64,000 nucleotides of DNA from Janthinobacterium lividum. GTDB lineage: Bacteria; Pseudomonadota; Gammaproteobacteria; Burkholderiales; Burkholderiaceae_D. The notes under the pieces were generated by a model. That model had not been told where the DNA came from. It ran no database searches and worked only from the letters and a program-made list of their open reading frames with translations. Where the stretch lies: the NCBI RefSeq assembly GCF_023509035.1, contig NZ_CP075583.1:2976001-3040000 (forward strand). Reading direction: 5' to 3'. Positions 25,016-34,658 of this stretch are shown one piece after another; within the stretch, counting starts at the first letter, position 1, and each line of letters opens with the position of its first letter. The translations under genes and the position numbers were made by a program.

Positions 25016-25453
25016 ATCCGGGTAAAGAATCGCTGCCGTCTGTCGCCGCCTGAGCACCTGCGTGGCGCCAGGTCAAGGCCGATGGCGGGAGATTTGTAGC
25101 GAGTTTGTATCTGCATGCGAGTCGCCCGCGCACCGCTGGCGCCGGGGCACGACGCCCCGCAAGCCTGATTTTTCCACCAGTTCCCCACAGTGGCGGCATG
25201 CCAGCAGGCGTGCGTGCCCAGGCCCCCCGCGGCAAGCCATGGATAATTGTTTCAAGTAGAAATGAAACAGTTACATGACTATGCTAGAGTCGTTTCACGC
25301 TAGGGAGCGATGTTTTTTCAGCTGACTTTCAGCTCTTGACTCCCCCGGCTTTGTACCGAAACAACCCCGAAAAACGGTCGTCCGGCCTGAGTGTGTTCCA
25401 CCTCGGCCGGCGCCACAGACTCGCCGTGCCAGCGGCCTATACAAGGATAAGCG
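25016..25453 (+). other. 438-bp non-coding region before the RND operon
   Basis: No gene is supported here. The last 200 bases contain the palindrome at 25248-25269, a further GTTTCA half-site at 25292, a TATGCT -10-like hexamer at 25280, and AAGGA seven bases before the adaptor's ATG at 25454. The first 200 bases are GC-rich with no clear signal. Confidence 0.5.
25248..25269 (+). promoter_or_regulatory. Palindromic operator candidate of the RND operon
   Basis: TGTTTCA (25248-25254) and TGAAACA (25263-25269) form a perfect inverted repeat around eight bases; a third GTTTCA lies at 25292-25297. The layout fits a dimeric repressor site, but no regulator gene is adjacent. Confidence 0.4.
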
Positions 25454-26805
25454 ATGGATTCGCAGACAACACCCAACACCCCGCGGCGCAGCCGCCGTTC
25501 GAAAATGGTCGGCACGGTCATCGCGCTGGCCGTGATGGCTGCACTGGGGGCGGTGCCTGGTACCTGACCCACTCCGGCACCAGCACCCAGGGCGGCGCCG
25601 GCATGGCCGGCCCCGGTGGTCCGGGCGGCCCCGGCGGGCGCCGCGGCGGCCCCTCGACCACCGTTGGCGTGGCCACGGCCGTGAAGTCCGACTTGCCCGT
25701 GGTGCTCGATGCGTTGGGCACGGTGACGGCCGCGTCCACCGTGACGGTGCGCCCGCAAGTGTCGGGCATTTTGAAAGAGCTGAAATTCAAGGAAGGCGGC
25801 ATGGTCAAGGCGGGCCAGGTGGTGGCGCAGATCGACCCGGCCCAGTTCGAGATGGCGCTGATGCAGGCCACGGGCCAGCGCCAGCGCGATGAAGCGCAGC
25901 TGGAAAACGCGCGCCTGACCCTGAAGCGTTACCAAACTTTGCTGGGCCAGGACTCCATCGCGCGCCAGGACGTCGATACGCAGGCCGCCCTGGTCAAACA
26001 GTTGGAAGGCACGGTGATGACGGACCGCGCCGCCGAAGGCACGGCCAGGCTGAACCTCGGCTACACCAAGGTGGTGTCGCCGATCAGCGGGCGCGCCGGC
26101 CTGAAGGTGGTCGATATCGGCAACCTGGTGAGCACCAGCGATACGGGAGGCGTGGTGGTAGTGACGCAGCTCTCGCCCATCGACGTGGAATTTTCCCTAC
26201 CGCAGGATAAGGTGCAGACCGTCCAGGAACGCCTGAATGGCGGCTCGGCCCTGGCGGCCTTGGCGCTGGACCGCACGCGCACGCATACCTTGGACAAGGG
26301 CAGCTTGACGGCCCTGGACAACCAGGTCGACGTGCAGACGGGCACCGTGCGCGCCAAGGCCCGCTACACGAATGACAAGATGGCCCTGTTCCCGAGCCAG
26401 TTCGTCAACGTGCGCCTGGAGCTGGGCAATATCACTGGCGCCGTGCTGGTACCCGTCACGGCCCTGCGTCACAGCAATAATGGCGACTTCGTGTATGTGC
26501 TGAAAGCCGACAAGACTGTCACCGTGCGCATGGTCACGCGCGGCCAGGCCACCACCGATATGGTGGAAATTCGCGCCGGCCTGGAAGCGGGCGAGCAAGT
26601 CATCACGGAAGGCGCCGACCGCCTGAAAGAAGGAGCGAAAGTCACCTTGGCGGGCGACAAGCCTGCCGCTGGCGGCGCCGGCGCGGCTGGGGCAAACGGC
26701 GAACGCCGCCACCGCCGCCAGCACGCTGATGGCGCGGCCAGCGCATCGGCATCGGCGCCAGCAAGCGCGCCTGCCACGGCGCCAGCGAAGGGCGCAGCGC
26801 AATGA
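25454..26805 (+). CDS. RND efflux periplasmic adaptor, MdtA-like (frameshift near 25546)
   Basis: Membrane-fusion subunit linking the RND permeases to the outer-membrane channel. The natural start is the ATG at 25454 (AAGGATAAGCG upstream) giving MDSQTTPNTPRRSRRSKMVG and a membrane anchor, but that frame hits TGA 36 codons later. The rest of the protein (AWYLTHSGTS..., then TVTVRPQVSGILKELKFKEG, ARLNLGYTKVVSPISGRAG, MALFPSQFVNVRLEL) continues one frame over. Restoring one G in the five-G run at 25546-25550 joins both parts into a 450-residue protein of normal MdtA layout (anchor, lipoyl, hairpin, barrel). Either a consensus error or a real inactivating or phase-variable shift. A Gly/Pro-rich segment follows the anchor. 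Confidence 0.85.
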
Positions 26806-29800
26806 GTCCATCGACTCCCTTCATCAAGCGCCCCGTCGCCACGGCGCTACTGATGCTGGCCATCGTGCTGGCGGGGCTGGTCGGCTTCAAGTTCCTGCCG
26901 CTGGCCGCCTTGCCGCAGGTGGACTTCCCCACCATCCAGGTGCAGACCTTGTATCCGGGCGCCAGTCCGGAAGTCATGGGGCAGACCGTGACGGCGCCGC
27001 TGGAGCGCCAGTTCGGGCAAATGTCGGGTTTGCAGCGCATGAGTTCCACCAGCGCGGCCGGCGTCTCCCTCATCACCCTGCAATTCACCCTGGGCCAGAC
27101 CCTGGACGTGGCCGAGCAGGAAGTGCAGGCCGCCATCAACGCCGGCGGTTCATTGCTGCCGACCGACTTGCCGGCGCCGCCCGTGTACGCCAAGATCAAC
27201 CCGGCCGACGCGCCCGTGCTGACCCTGGCCATCACCTCGGACACGATGCCGCTGACGCAGGTGCAGAACATCGTCAACACGCGTTTGGCGCTGAAGATCA
27301 GCCAGGTCAACGGCGTGGGCCTCGTCTCGCTGTCGGGCGGCCAGCGTCCCGCCGTGCGCATCCAGGGCGATACCAAGTTGCTGGCCTCATATGGCCTGGG
27401 CCTCGACAGCCTGCGCACGGCCATCGCGGCGGCCAACGTCAACAGCGCGAAGGGCAGTTTCGACGGTCCCACGCGTTCGTTTACCATCAACGCCAACGAT
27501 CAACTGGTGACGGCGGAAGACTACAAGCGCCTGATCATCACCTATAAAAACGGCGCGCCCGTGCGCCTGTCAGACGTGGCGAACGTGGTCGACAGCGCGG
27601 AAAACACGCGCCTGGGCGCCTGGTCGGGCAAGCAGCCGGCCATCATCCTGAACGTGCAGCGCCAGCCGGGCGCCAACGTCATCAAGACCGTCGACGCCAT
27701 CAAGGCCCTGCTGCCCGACTTGCAGGCCAGCCTGCCGGCGGCCATGAAGCTCGACGTGCTGAGCGACCGCACGACGGGCATCCGCGCCTCGGTCGAACAC
27801 GTGGAAATGGAACTGTTATTGTCCGTGCTGCTGGTGGTGCTGGTGATCTTCGCCTTCCTGCACAGCATGCGCGCCACGGTGATCGCCAGCCTGTCCGTGC
27901 CGATCTCGCTGATCGGCGCCTGCGGCGTCATGTATCTGCTCGGCTACAGCCTGAACAACCTCTCCCTGATGGCCTTGACGATCGCCACCGGCTTTGTCGT
28001 CGATGACGCCATCGTCATGATCGAAAACATCGCCCGCTACATCGAAGAGGGCGAAACGCCGATGGCCGCCGCCCTGAAAGGCGCGTCGCAGATCGGCTTT
28101 ACCATCATCTCGCTGACGGTGTCATTGATCGCCGTGCTGATTCCGTTGCTGTTCATGGGCGACGTGGTGGGCCGATTGTTCCGCGAATTTGCCATGACCC
28201 TGGCCATCACGATTTTGATTTCCGCCGTGGTGTCGCTGACCCTGGTGCCGATGATGTCGGCGCGCTGGCTGAAGAGCCACGCTGATGAAAAGGTCAGCGC
28301 CACGGGCCAGCGCATCCAGGCTTTCCTCGACAAGGTCATCGGGCAGTACGACCATGCGCTGGTGTGGGTACTCAAACGCCAGGGCTTGACCCTGCTGGTG
28401 GCCCTGGCCACCTTGCTGCTGACGGTGATTTTGTACATCACCATTCCGAAAGGCCTGTTCCCCACGCAGGACACGGGCCAGCTGCAGGCGCGCATCGAAA
28501 CCTCGCAAGCCGTCTCGTATGAACGCATGGCTGCGTTGCAGCAGGCGGCGGCCAGCGCGCTGCTGGAAGACCCTGCTGTCGATACCCTGAGTTCCCTGGT
28601 GGGCGTGGATGCAGCCAACAACACCATGCTGCACACGGGCAGCATGCTGATCAACCTGAAGCGTCCGCGCAGCGGCAAGCAGGACGACATCATGGAGCGC
28701 CTGCGCAACCGCGTGGCCAAGGTGGCCGGCGTGACCCTGTATTTGCAGCCGACGCAGGATCTCACCATCGATGCGGAATCGGGTCCGACGCAGTACCGCG
28801 TCTCGCTGGAAGGAGCCGACACGGCCACCGTCACCGAGTGGGCCGGCAAGCTGGCCGCGCGCATGCGTGAAAAATCGCAGTTGCGCAACGTTGTCACGGA
28901 TGCGGGCGCCACGGGTGCCGCCGTTGTGGTAGCCATCGATCGCGACAGCGCCGCGCGCATGTCGGTGACCACGGCCACCGTTGACGACGCGCTGTACAAC
29001 GCCTTTGGCCAGCGCATCATCTCGACGATTTTCACGGAAACCAACCAGTACCGTGTGATCCTCGAAGCGCAACCGGGCATCGTTACTACGCCGTCCGACC
29101 TGTCGGACCTGCAGGTGCGCACGGGTTCCGGCAAGTCGACGCCGCTGTCCGCCTTTGCCAGCGTCAGCGAAAAGCAGGCGCCGCTGCAAATCACGCACGT
29201 GGCGCAATACCCTGCCACGACCCTGGGCTTCGATACGACGCAAGGCGTGGCGCTGGGCAGCGCCGTCGACGCCATCCGCCAGGCGGCGAAAGACATCGCC
29301 TTGCCGCCATCGGTGACCCTGACCTTCCTCGGCGCGGCCGGCGCGTATGAAAACTCGCTGTCGAACCAGCTGTGGCTGATTCTTGCCGCTGTCGTCTGTG
29401 TCTACATCGTGCTGGGCGTGCTGTACGAAAGCTACATCCACCCGCTGACGATCCTGTCGACCCTGCCGTCAGCCGGCGTGGGCGCCTTGCTGGCGCTGAT
29501 GATTTCCGGGCAGGACCTGGGCGTGATCGGCATCATCGGCATCATCCTGCTGATCGGCATCGTGAAAAAGAACGCCATCATGATGATCGACTTTGCCATC
29601 GAGGCGGAACGTGATGAAGGAAAGAGCCCGCAGGAAGCCATCCACCAGGCGGCGCTGCTGCGTTTCCGTCCCATCCTGATGACAACCCTGGCAGCGCTGT
29701 TCGCGGCCGTGCCGCTCATGCTGGGCTGGGGCGAGGGCGCCGAGTTGCGCCGTCCGCTGGGCCTGGCCATCTTCGGCGGCCTGATCGTCAGCCAGGTGCT

Positions 29801-29891
29801 GACCTTGTTTACCACGCCCGTCATTTACCTGGGCTTCGACCGCCTGGGCCAGCGCTTCGCGTCTAAAACGCGGGGCGTAAAACCTGGATAA
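26802..29891 (+). CDS. RND multidrug permease, MdtB-like
   Basis: A 1029-residue inner-membrane proton/drug antiporter with the HAE1 layout: helix 1 (FIKRPVATALLMLAIVLAG), porter domain, helices 2-6 with the proton-relay Asp pair in TIATGFVVDDAIVMIENIARYIE, second porter/docking half, and helices 8-12 with GIVKKNAIMMIDFAIEAERDEG and LLRFRPILMTTLAALFAAVPL. Starts in an ATGA overlap with the adaptor's stop, so translation is coupled. Together with the next gene it gives the two non-identical permeases of an MdtBC-type hetero-trimer. Confidence 0.92.
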   Translation: MSPSTPFIKRPVATALLMLAIVLAGLVGFKFLPLAALPQVDFPTIQVQTLYPGASPEVMGQTVTAPLERQFGQMSGLQRMSSTSAAGVSLITLQFTLGQTLDVAEQEVQAAINAGGSLLPTDLPAPPVYAKINPADAPVLTLAITSDTMPLTQVQNIVNTRLALKISQVNGVGLVSLSGGQRPAVRIQGDTKLLASYGLGLDSLRTAIAAANVNSAKGSFDGPTRSFTINANDQLVTAEDYKRLIITYKNGAPVRLSDVANVVDSAENTRLGAWSGKQPAIILNVQRQPGANVIKTVDAIKALLPDLQASLPAAMKLDVLSDRTTGIRASVEHVEMELLLSVLLVVLVIFAFLHSMRATVIASLSVPISLIGACGVMYLLGYSLNNLSLMALTIATGFVVDDAIVMIENIARYIEEGETPMAAALKGASQIGFTIISLTVSLIAVLIPLLFMGDVVGRLFREFAMTLAITILISAVVSLTLVPMMSARWLKSHADEKVSATGQRIQAFLDKVIGQYDHALVWVLKRQGLTLLVALATLLLTVILYITIPKGLFPTQDTGQLQARIETSQAVSYERMAALQQAAASALLEDPAVDTLSSLVGVDAANNTMLHTGSMLINLKRPRSGKQDDIMERLRNRVAKVAGVTLYLQPTQDLTIDAESGPTQYRVSLEGADTATVTEWAGKLAARMREKSQLRNVVTDAGATGAAVVVAIDRDSAARMSVTTATVDDALYNAFGQRIISTIFTETNQYRVILEAQPGIVTTPSDLSDLQVRTGSGKSTPLSAFASVSEKQAPLQITHVAQYPATTLGFDTTQGVALGSAVDAIRQAAKDIALPPSVTLTFLGAAGAYENSLSNQLWLILAAVVCVYIVLGVLYESYIHPLTILSTLPSAGVGALLALMISGQDLGVIGIIGIILLIGIVKKNAIMMIDFAIEAERDEGKSPQEAIHQAALLRFRPILMTTLAALFAAVPLMLGWGEGAELRRPLGLAIFGGLIVSQVLTLFTTPVIYLGFDRLGQRFASKTRGVKPG

Positions 29892-29918
29892 ACCGGCCGA
29901 TAACGCGGGGAGCGCCGC

Positions 29919-32900
29919 GTGAACCTGTCCGAACCGTTCGTCAAGCGTCCCATCGCCACCGTGCTGCTGACCATCGGCATCGCGCTGGCGGGTGTCGGCG
30001 CCTTCTTCGTGCTGCCTGTCTCGCCGCTGCCGCAGGTCGATTATCCGACCATCTCCGTCAGTGCCAGCCTGCCCGGCGCCAGCCCCGCGACCATGGCCAC
30101 CTCGGTGGCCACGCCGCTGGAACGGCGCCTGGGCGTGATTTCGGGCGTGAACGAGATGACGTCGTCGTCGGGCACGGGCTCGGCGCGCATCAATTTGCAG
30201 TTTGACCTGAACCGCAAGATCGATTCGGCCGCGCGCGAAGTGCAGGCGGCCATTGCCGCCTCGCGCGTGGACTTGCCGGCCACCTTGCGCAGCAATCCGA
30301 CGTATCGCAAGGCCAATCCGTCCGACGCGCCCGTGATCATTCTGGCACTGACCTCAAAAACGCGCACGCCGGGCCAGATCTACGACGCCGTGTCGAACCT
30401 GGTGCAGCAAAAGGTGGCGCAAGTCAAAGGCGTGGGCGACGTGGAACTAGGCGGCGGCTCGCTGCCGGCCGTGCGCGTGGAACTGCTGCCGTATCAACTC
30501 AATCACTATGCCGTGTCGATGGAAGACGTGCGCGCGGCCATCCAGGCCAGCAACGCCAACCGCCCGAAAGGGGCGATTTCCGGCGACGAGCGCAGCCTGC
30601 AGATCTATTCGGGCGCGGCGACGGCCTCGGGCGGGCGCAGCGCCGCCGATTACCGCAGCCTGGTCGTGGCCTGGCGCGATGGCGCCGCCATCCGCCTCGA
30701 CGACGTGGCCGAAGTGGTCGACGGCGTGGAGAACAACAATACTCTGGGCCTGTTCAACGGCGACCCGGCCGTCATCGTGCTGATCACGCGCCAGCCCGGC
30801 GCCAACGTCATCGCCACGGTGGACGGCGTGCGCGCGCTGCTGCCGCAACTGCAGGCGCAGCTGCCGGGCGACATCAAGCTGCAGGTGGCGTCCGACAGCA
30901 CCAATTCCATCCGCTCGTCCCTGCACGAGATCGAGTTCACCCTGATCCTCTCCATCGTGCTCGTCGTGCTGGTGGTCAGCGCTTTCCTGCGCAGCGTGCG
31001 CGCCACCATCATCCCGGCCGTGGCCACCATCGTCTCCCTGCTGGGCACCTTCGGCGTGATGTACATGCTGGGCTTTTCCCTGAACAACCTGTCCCTGATG
31101 GCGCTCACGGTGGCCACCGGCTTTGTCGTCGACGATGCCATCGTGGTGCTGGAAAACACGCAGCGCCACATCGAGGCGGGCATGGACCGCTTCAAGGCGG
31201 CCCTGCTGGGCGCGCGCGAAGTGGGCTTTACCGTGCTGTCGATCAGCCTGTCGCTGGTGGCCGTCTTCATCCCGCTGCTGTTCATGGGCGGGCAGGTGGG
31301 ACGTTTGTTCCGCGAGTTTGCCGTCACCCTGTCGGCCGCCGTGATGATTTCGCTGGTTATTTCGCTGACCACCACGCCGATGATGTGCGCCTGGCTGCTG
31401 AAAAGCGGCGAGCAGCACAAGGCGCCAGGCAGAGTGGCGCGCTGGTTCGAGCGGGGCTTCGAACGCATGCTGACAGTCTATGAGCACTGCCTGGACTGGG
31501 CCCTGTCCAGCGCCGCGCTGGTGATGACCATCCTCGTGTTTGTCGTCGGCCTGAACGTGTACCTGTTCGCGGCCGCGCCCAAGGGTTTCTTCCCGCAGCA
31601 GGATACGGGCCAGATCAATGGCGGCATGCGCGCCGACCAGAGCATCTCCTTCCAGGCCATGCAGGGCAAATTGCGCCAGCTGGTCGACATCATCAAGGAC
31701 GATCCGGCCGTCGCCACCGTCGTTGGTTTCACCGGCGGCGGGCGGGCAGGGGGTGGCTTCATGTTCATCGATCTGAAACCGGCCTCGCAGCGCACGGACA
31801 AGGGCCAGGCAGTGATCGCGCGCCTGCGTCCGCAACTGGCCAAGGTGACGGGCATTTCGCTGTTCCTCAATCCCGTGCAGGATTTGCGCATGGGCGGGCG
31901 CTCCAGCAATTCCACCTACCAGTACACCCTGATCAGCGATAACCAGGCGGACCTGAAGAAATGGGCGGCGAAACTGGCCGACCAGATGAAGATGCAGCCG
32001 GCCCTGATCGACGTCGACACGGACCAGGCGGAAAACGGCGTGGAAACCTTCGTCAGCATCGACAAGGACCGCGCCACGCAGCTGGGCGTGCAAGTCAAGG
32101 ATATCGACAATGCGCTGTACAACAGTTTCGGCCAGCGCCAGGTGGCGACCATCTACGATGAGCTGAATCAATACCACGTCATCATGGAAGTGGCGCCCCG
32201 CTATGCGCAAAGCCCGGAAGCGCTGCGCTCCGTGTATGTGCCGGCGTCGAATGCAGCTGCCGTCGTCGCCAGCACCAGCACCAGCGCCAGTACCGCCACA
32301 GCCACCACCAGCGTGGCGACGGCGTCGAATACGACGGCGGCGCGCGACCCGTCCAGCGGCTCGGCCCTGTCCACGACTTTGGCGCACATGGTGCCGCTGT
32401 CCTCGTTCAGCAGCTTTGCCGAAAGCTCGACGGCGACGTCCATCAATCACCAGGGCGGGGAGCTGGCCACCACCGTGTCGTTCAACCTGGCCGACGGCTA
32501 TCCGCTCAGCGATGGCCAGGCTGCCGTGGCCCAGGCGGAGTCGGAAATCGGCATGCCCGTGAATGTGCGCGGCAGCTTCCAGGGATCGGCGAAGAGCGCC
32601 CAGGACAGCAACAAGGAGCAGCCGCTCTTGATCCTGGCGGCCATCGTGGTGATCTATATCGTGCTGGGCATCCTGTACGAAAGCCTGATCCATCCGATCA
32701 CCGTGCTGTCGACCTTGCCGTCGGCAGGGGTGGGCGCCGTGCTGGCATTGCTGCTGTTCCGCATGGAGTTTTCCATCATCGCCTTGATCGGCGTGTTTTT
32801 GTTGATCGGTATCGTCAAGAAAAATGCTATATTGATCATCGACTTCGCGCTGGAGGCCGAGCGTTCGCGCGGGCTGACAGCTGTGGAAGCGGTGCGCGAG

Positions 32901-33170
32901 GCATGTTTGCTGCGTTTCCGCCCCATTCTGATGACCACCCTGGCGGCGGCGCTTGGCGCCTTGCCGCTGGCGATCGGTTTCGGCGAGGGGTCAGAGCTAC
33001 GCCAGCCCTTGGGGGTCGCCATCATCGGCGGCCTGATTGCCAGCCAGTTACTCACATTGCTGACCACCCCGGTGGTCTACATCCTGCTCGACAAGCTGCG
33101 CACGCGCAGTGCCGACGAGCAGCAATTGAGCCGCATTCCTGGGCCAGATAACCCGAGCACACAATCATGA
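29919..33170 (+). CDS. RND multidrug permease, MdtC-like
   Basis: A 1083-residue partner of the preceding permease, starting at GTG behind GGGGAG. Same landmarks: FVKRPIATVLLTIGIALAG, TVATGFVVDDAIVVLENTQRHIE (Asp pair), LAGNL-type helices, GIVKKNAILIIDFALEAERSRG and LLRFRPILMTTLAAALGALPL. It is longer than E. coli MdtC mainly because of an Ala/Ser/Thr-rich insertion at about residues 773-822 (32239-32385), between YVPASN and MVPLSSFSSF, in the second periplasmic half. Gap to the upstream permease is 27 bases; its stop overlaps the channel gene. Confidence 0.92.
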   Translation: MNLSEPFVKRPIATVLLTIGIALAGVGAFFVLPVSPLPQVDYPTISVSASLPGASPATMATSVATPLERRLGVISGVNEMTSSSGTGSARINLQFDLNRKIDSAAREVQAAIAASRVDLPATLRSNPTYRKANPSDAPVIILALTSKTRTPGQIYDAVSNLVQQKVAQVKGVGDVELGGGSLPAVRVELLPYQLNHYAVSMEDVRAAIQASNANRPKGAISGDERSLQIYSGAATASGGRSAADYRSLVVAWRDGAAIRLDDVAEVVDGVENNNTLGLFNGDPAVIVLITRQPGANVIATVDGVRALLPQLQAQLPGDIKLQVASDSTNSIRSSLHEIEFTLILSIVLVVLVVSAFLRSVRATIIPAVATIVSLLGTFGVMYMLGFSLNNLSLMALTVATGFVVDDAIVVLENTQRHIEAGMDRFKAALLGAREVGFTVLSISLSLVAVFIPLLFMGGQVGRLFREFAVTLSAAVMISLVISLTTTPMMCAWLLKSGEQHKAPGRVARWFERGFERMLTVYEHCLDWALSSAALVMTILVFVVGLNVYLFAAAPKGFFPQQDTGQINGGMRADQSISFQAMQGKLRQLVDIIKDDPAVATVVGFTGGGRAGGGFMFIDLKPASQRTDKGQAVIARLRPQLAKVTGISLFLNPVQDLRMGGRSSNSTYQYTLISDNQADLKKWAAKLADQMKMQPALIDVDTDQAENGVETFVSIDKDRATQLGVQVKDIDNALYNSFGQRQVATIYDELNQYHVIMEVAPRYAQSPEALRSVYVPASNAAAVVASTSTSASTATATTSVATASNTTAARDPSSGSALSTTLAHMVPLSSFSSFAESSTATSINHQGGELATTVSFNLADGYPLSDGQAAVAQAESEIGMPVNVRGSFQGSAKSAQDSNKEQPLLILAAIVVIYIVLGILYESLIHPITVLSTLPSAGVGAVLALLLFRMEFSIIALIGVFLLIGIVKKNAILIIDFALEAERSRGLTAVEAVREACLLRFRPILMTTLAAALGALPLAIGFGEGSELRQPLGVAIIGGLIASQLLTLLTTPVVYILLDKLRTRSADEQQLSRIPGPDNPSTQS

Positions 33171-34597
33171 AGCAAGTAAAACCTATCCCGTCCGCCGTAC
33201 CCGCACGCCACTTGCTGGCACTGGCAGCGGCCACCACTTTCCTCCTGCTGGCCGGCTGCGCCGTCAGCCCCGCCTATGAAACGCCGACGGCCGCCGCGCC
33301 GCAAACATTCAAGGAGGCGGCCGGCTGGCAAGCTGCCGTGCCGGCCGATACCCTGGAACGGGGGCCCTGGTGGACCCTGTTCGGCGACGCGCAATTGAAC
33401 CAGCTGGCAGAAGGCATTGAAGTATCGAACCAGAACGTGGCGGCAGCCATCGCCTCGTACGAGCAGGCGCGCGCGCTGGTGCGCGAACAGCGCGCTTCGC
33501 TGTTCCCTACCGTGAACCTGACGGGCAGCGGCGCCCGTTCCGGTGGCGGGGGCGAGCAGCAGACGAACAATAATTTCAAGGCGGCCATCGGCGCCTCGTG
33601 GGAACCGGATATCTGGGGCCGCCTGCGCGCCGGGGTGACGGGGGCGGACGCCAGCGCAGCCGCCAGCGCGGCCGACCTGGCCGCGGCGCGCCTGTCGGCG
33701 CAGGGCGAGCTGGCCACCAATTACTTTTCGCTGCGCCAGAGCGATGCGCAGATCGCGCTGCTGAACGCCACCATAGATGGCTACAAGCGCGTGCTCGACA
33801 TCACCAGCAACCGTTTCAACTCCGGCATCGCCGCCAAGTCCGACCTGCTGCAGGCCCAGACGCAGCTGGCCAATGCGCAGATCGACTTGTCCGGCCAGAC
33901 GCGCGCACGCGCCCAGCTGGAACACGCGATTGCCATCCTGCTGGGTAAGGCGCCATCGGACTTCAGCCTGGCCGTGGCGCCGTGGACCCTGACTGTGCCC
34001 GAGGTGCCGCTGGGCGTGCCGTCGACCCTGCTGCAGCGCCGTCCCGACATCGCCGCCGCCGAGCGTAGAGTCGCCGTGGCCAACGAGCAGATCGGCATCG
34101 CCCGTTCCGCCTACTATCCGAGCCTGAACCTGACGGGATCGTATGGATCCGGCGCCAGCAAAGTCGGCGACCTGTTCAATGCATCGTCGAGCCTGTGGTC
34201 GCTGGGCGTGTCGGCCGCGCAAACCCTGTTCAACGCGGGCGCCACCACGGCCAGCGTGGACGCGGCCAAGGCCGGCCATGAAGCGGCCGTGGCGCGCTAC
34301 CGCCAGACGGTGCTGGCCGCCTTTGGCGCCGTGGAAGACCAGTTGTCGGCCACGCGCGCGCTGGCCGAGCAGCTGGCCTTGCGCCAGCAGGCGTCGTCCG
34401 CTGCCGACCAGGTTGAGCAGCAGATGCTGAACCGCTACAACGCGGGCCAAGTCGGTTACACGGACGTGGTGACGGCGCAAGTGACGGCCCTGTCGGCGCG
34501 CCGTTCGCTGGTGCAGGCGCAGGCGGACCGCCAGACGACGGCCGTGGCCCTGATCCAGTCGCTGGGCGGCGGCTGGCATGTGCCGCAAGCGCAGTAG
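33167..34597 (+). CDS. Outer-membrane efflux lipoprotein, NodT/OprM family
   Basis: A 476-residue TolC-type channel. The lipobox LLLAGC near residue 31 marks it as a lipoprotein; two OEP repeats follow (EGIEVSNQNVAAAIASYEQARALVREQRASLFP and ELATNYFSLRQSDAQIALLNATIDGYKRVLDI; then the second set near LLQRRPDIAAAERRVAVANEQIGIARSAYYPSLNLTG). It completes a tripartite pump with the adaptor and two permeases. ATGA overlap with the MdtC-like gene makes four coupled cistrons. Confidence 0.92.
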   Translation: MKQVKPIPSAVPARHLLALAAATTFLLLAGCAVSPAYETPTAAAPQTFKEAAGWQAAVPADTLERGPWWTLFGDAQLNQLAEGIEVSNQNVAAAIASYEQARALVREQRASLFPTVNLTGSGARSGGGGEQQTNNNFKAAIGASWEPDIWGRLRAGVTGADASAAASAADLAAARLSAQGELATNYFSLRQSDAQIALLNATIDGYKRVLDITSNRFNSGIAAKSDLLQAQTQLANAQIDLSGQTRARAQLEHAIAILLGKAPSDFSLAVAPWTLTVPEVPLGVPSTLLQRRPDIAAAERRVAVANEQIGIARSAYYPSLNLTGSYGSGASKVGDLFNASSSLWSLGVSAAQTLFNAGATTASVDAAKAGHEAAVARYRQTVLAAFGAVEDQLSATRALAEQLALRQQASSAADQVEQQMLNRYNAGQVGYTDVVTAQVTALSARRSLVQAQADRQTTAVALIQSLGGGWHVPQAQ

Positions 34598-34606
34598 AGG
34601 GCAGAC

Positions 34607-34632
34607 TGGCGCAGGGTAAAACTCCTGCGCCA
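34607..34632 (+). terminator. Hairpin after the RND operon
   Basis: TGGCGCAGG (34607-34615) and CCTGCGCCA (34624-34632) form a perfect 9-bp stem with an 8-base loop, ten bases after the operon's last stop; a short T-run (TTTT) comes only at 34641. Confidence 0.5.
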
Positions 34633-34658
34633 AATTCGCGTTTTCATGCATGGCTTGA

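Noticed and set aside
30447..32693. Open frame of 748 codons antisense to the MdtC-like permease
   Set aside because: Shadow of the permease; no recognisable motifs.
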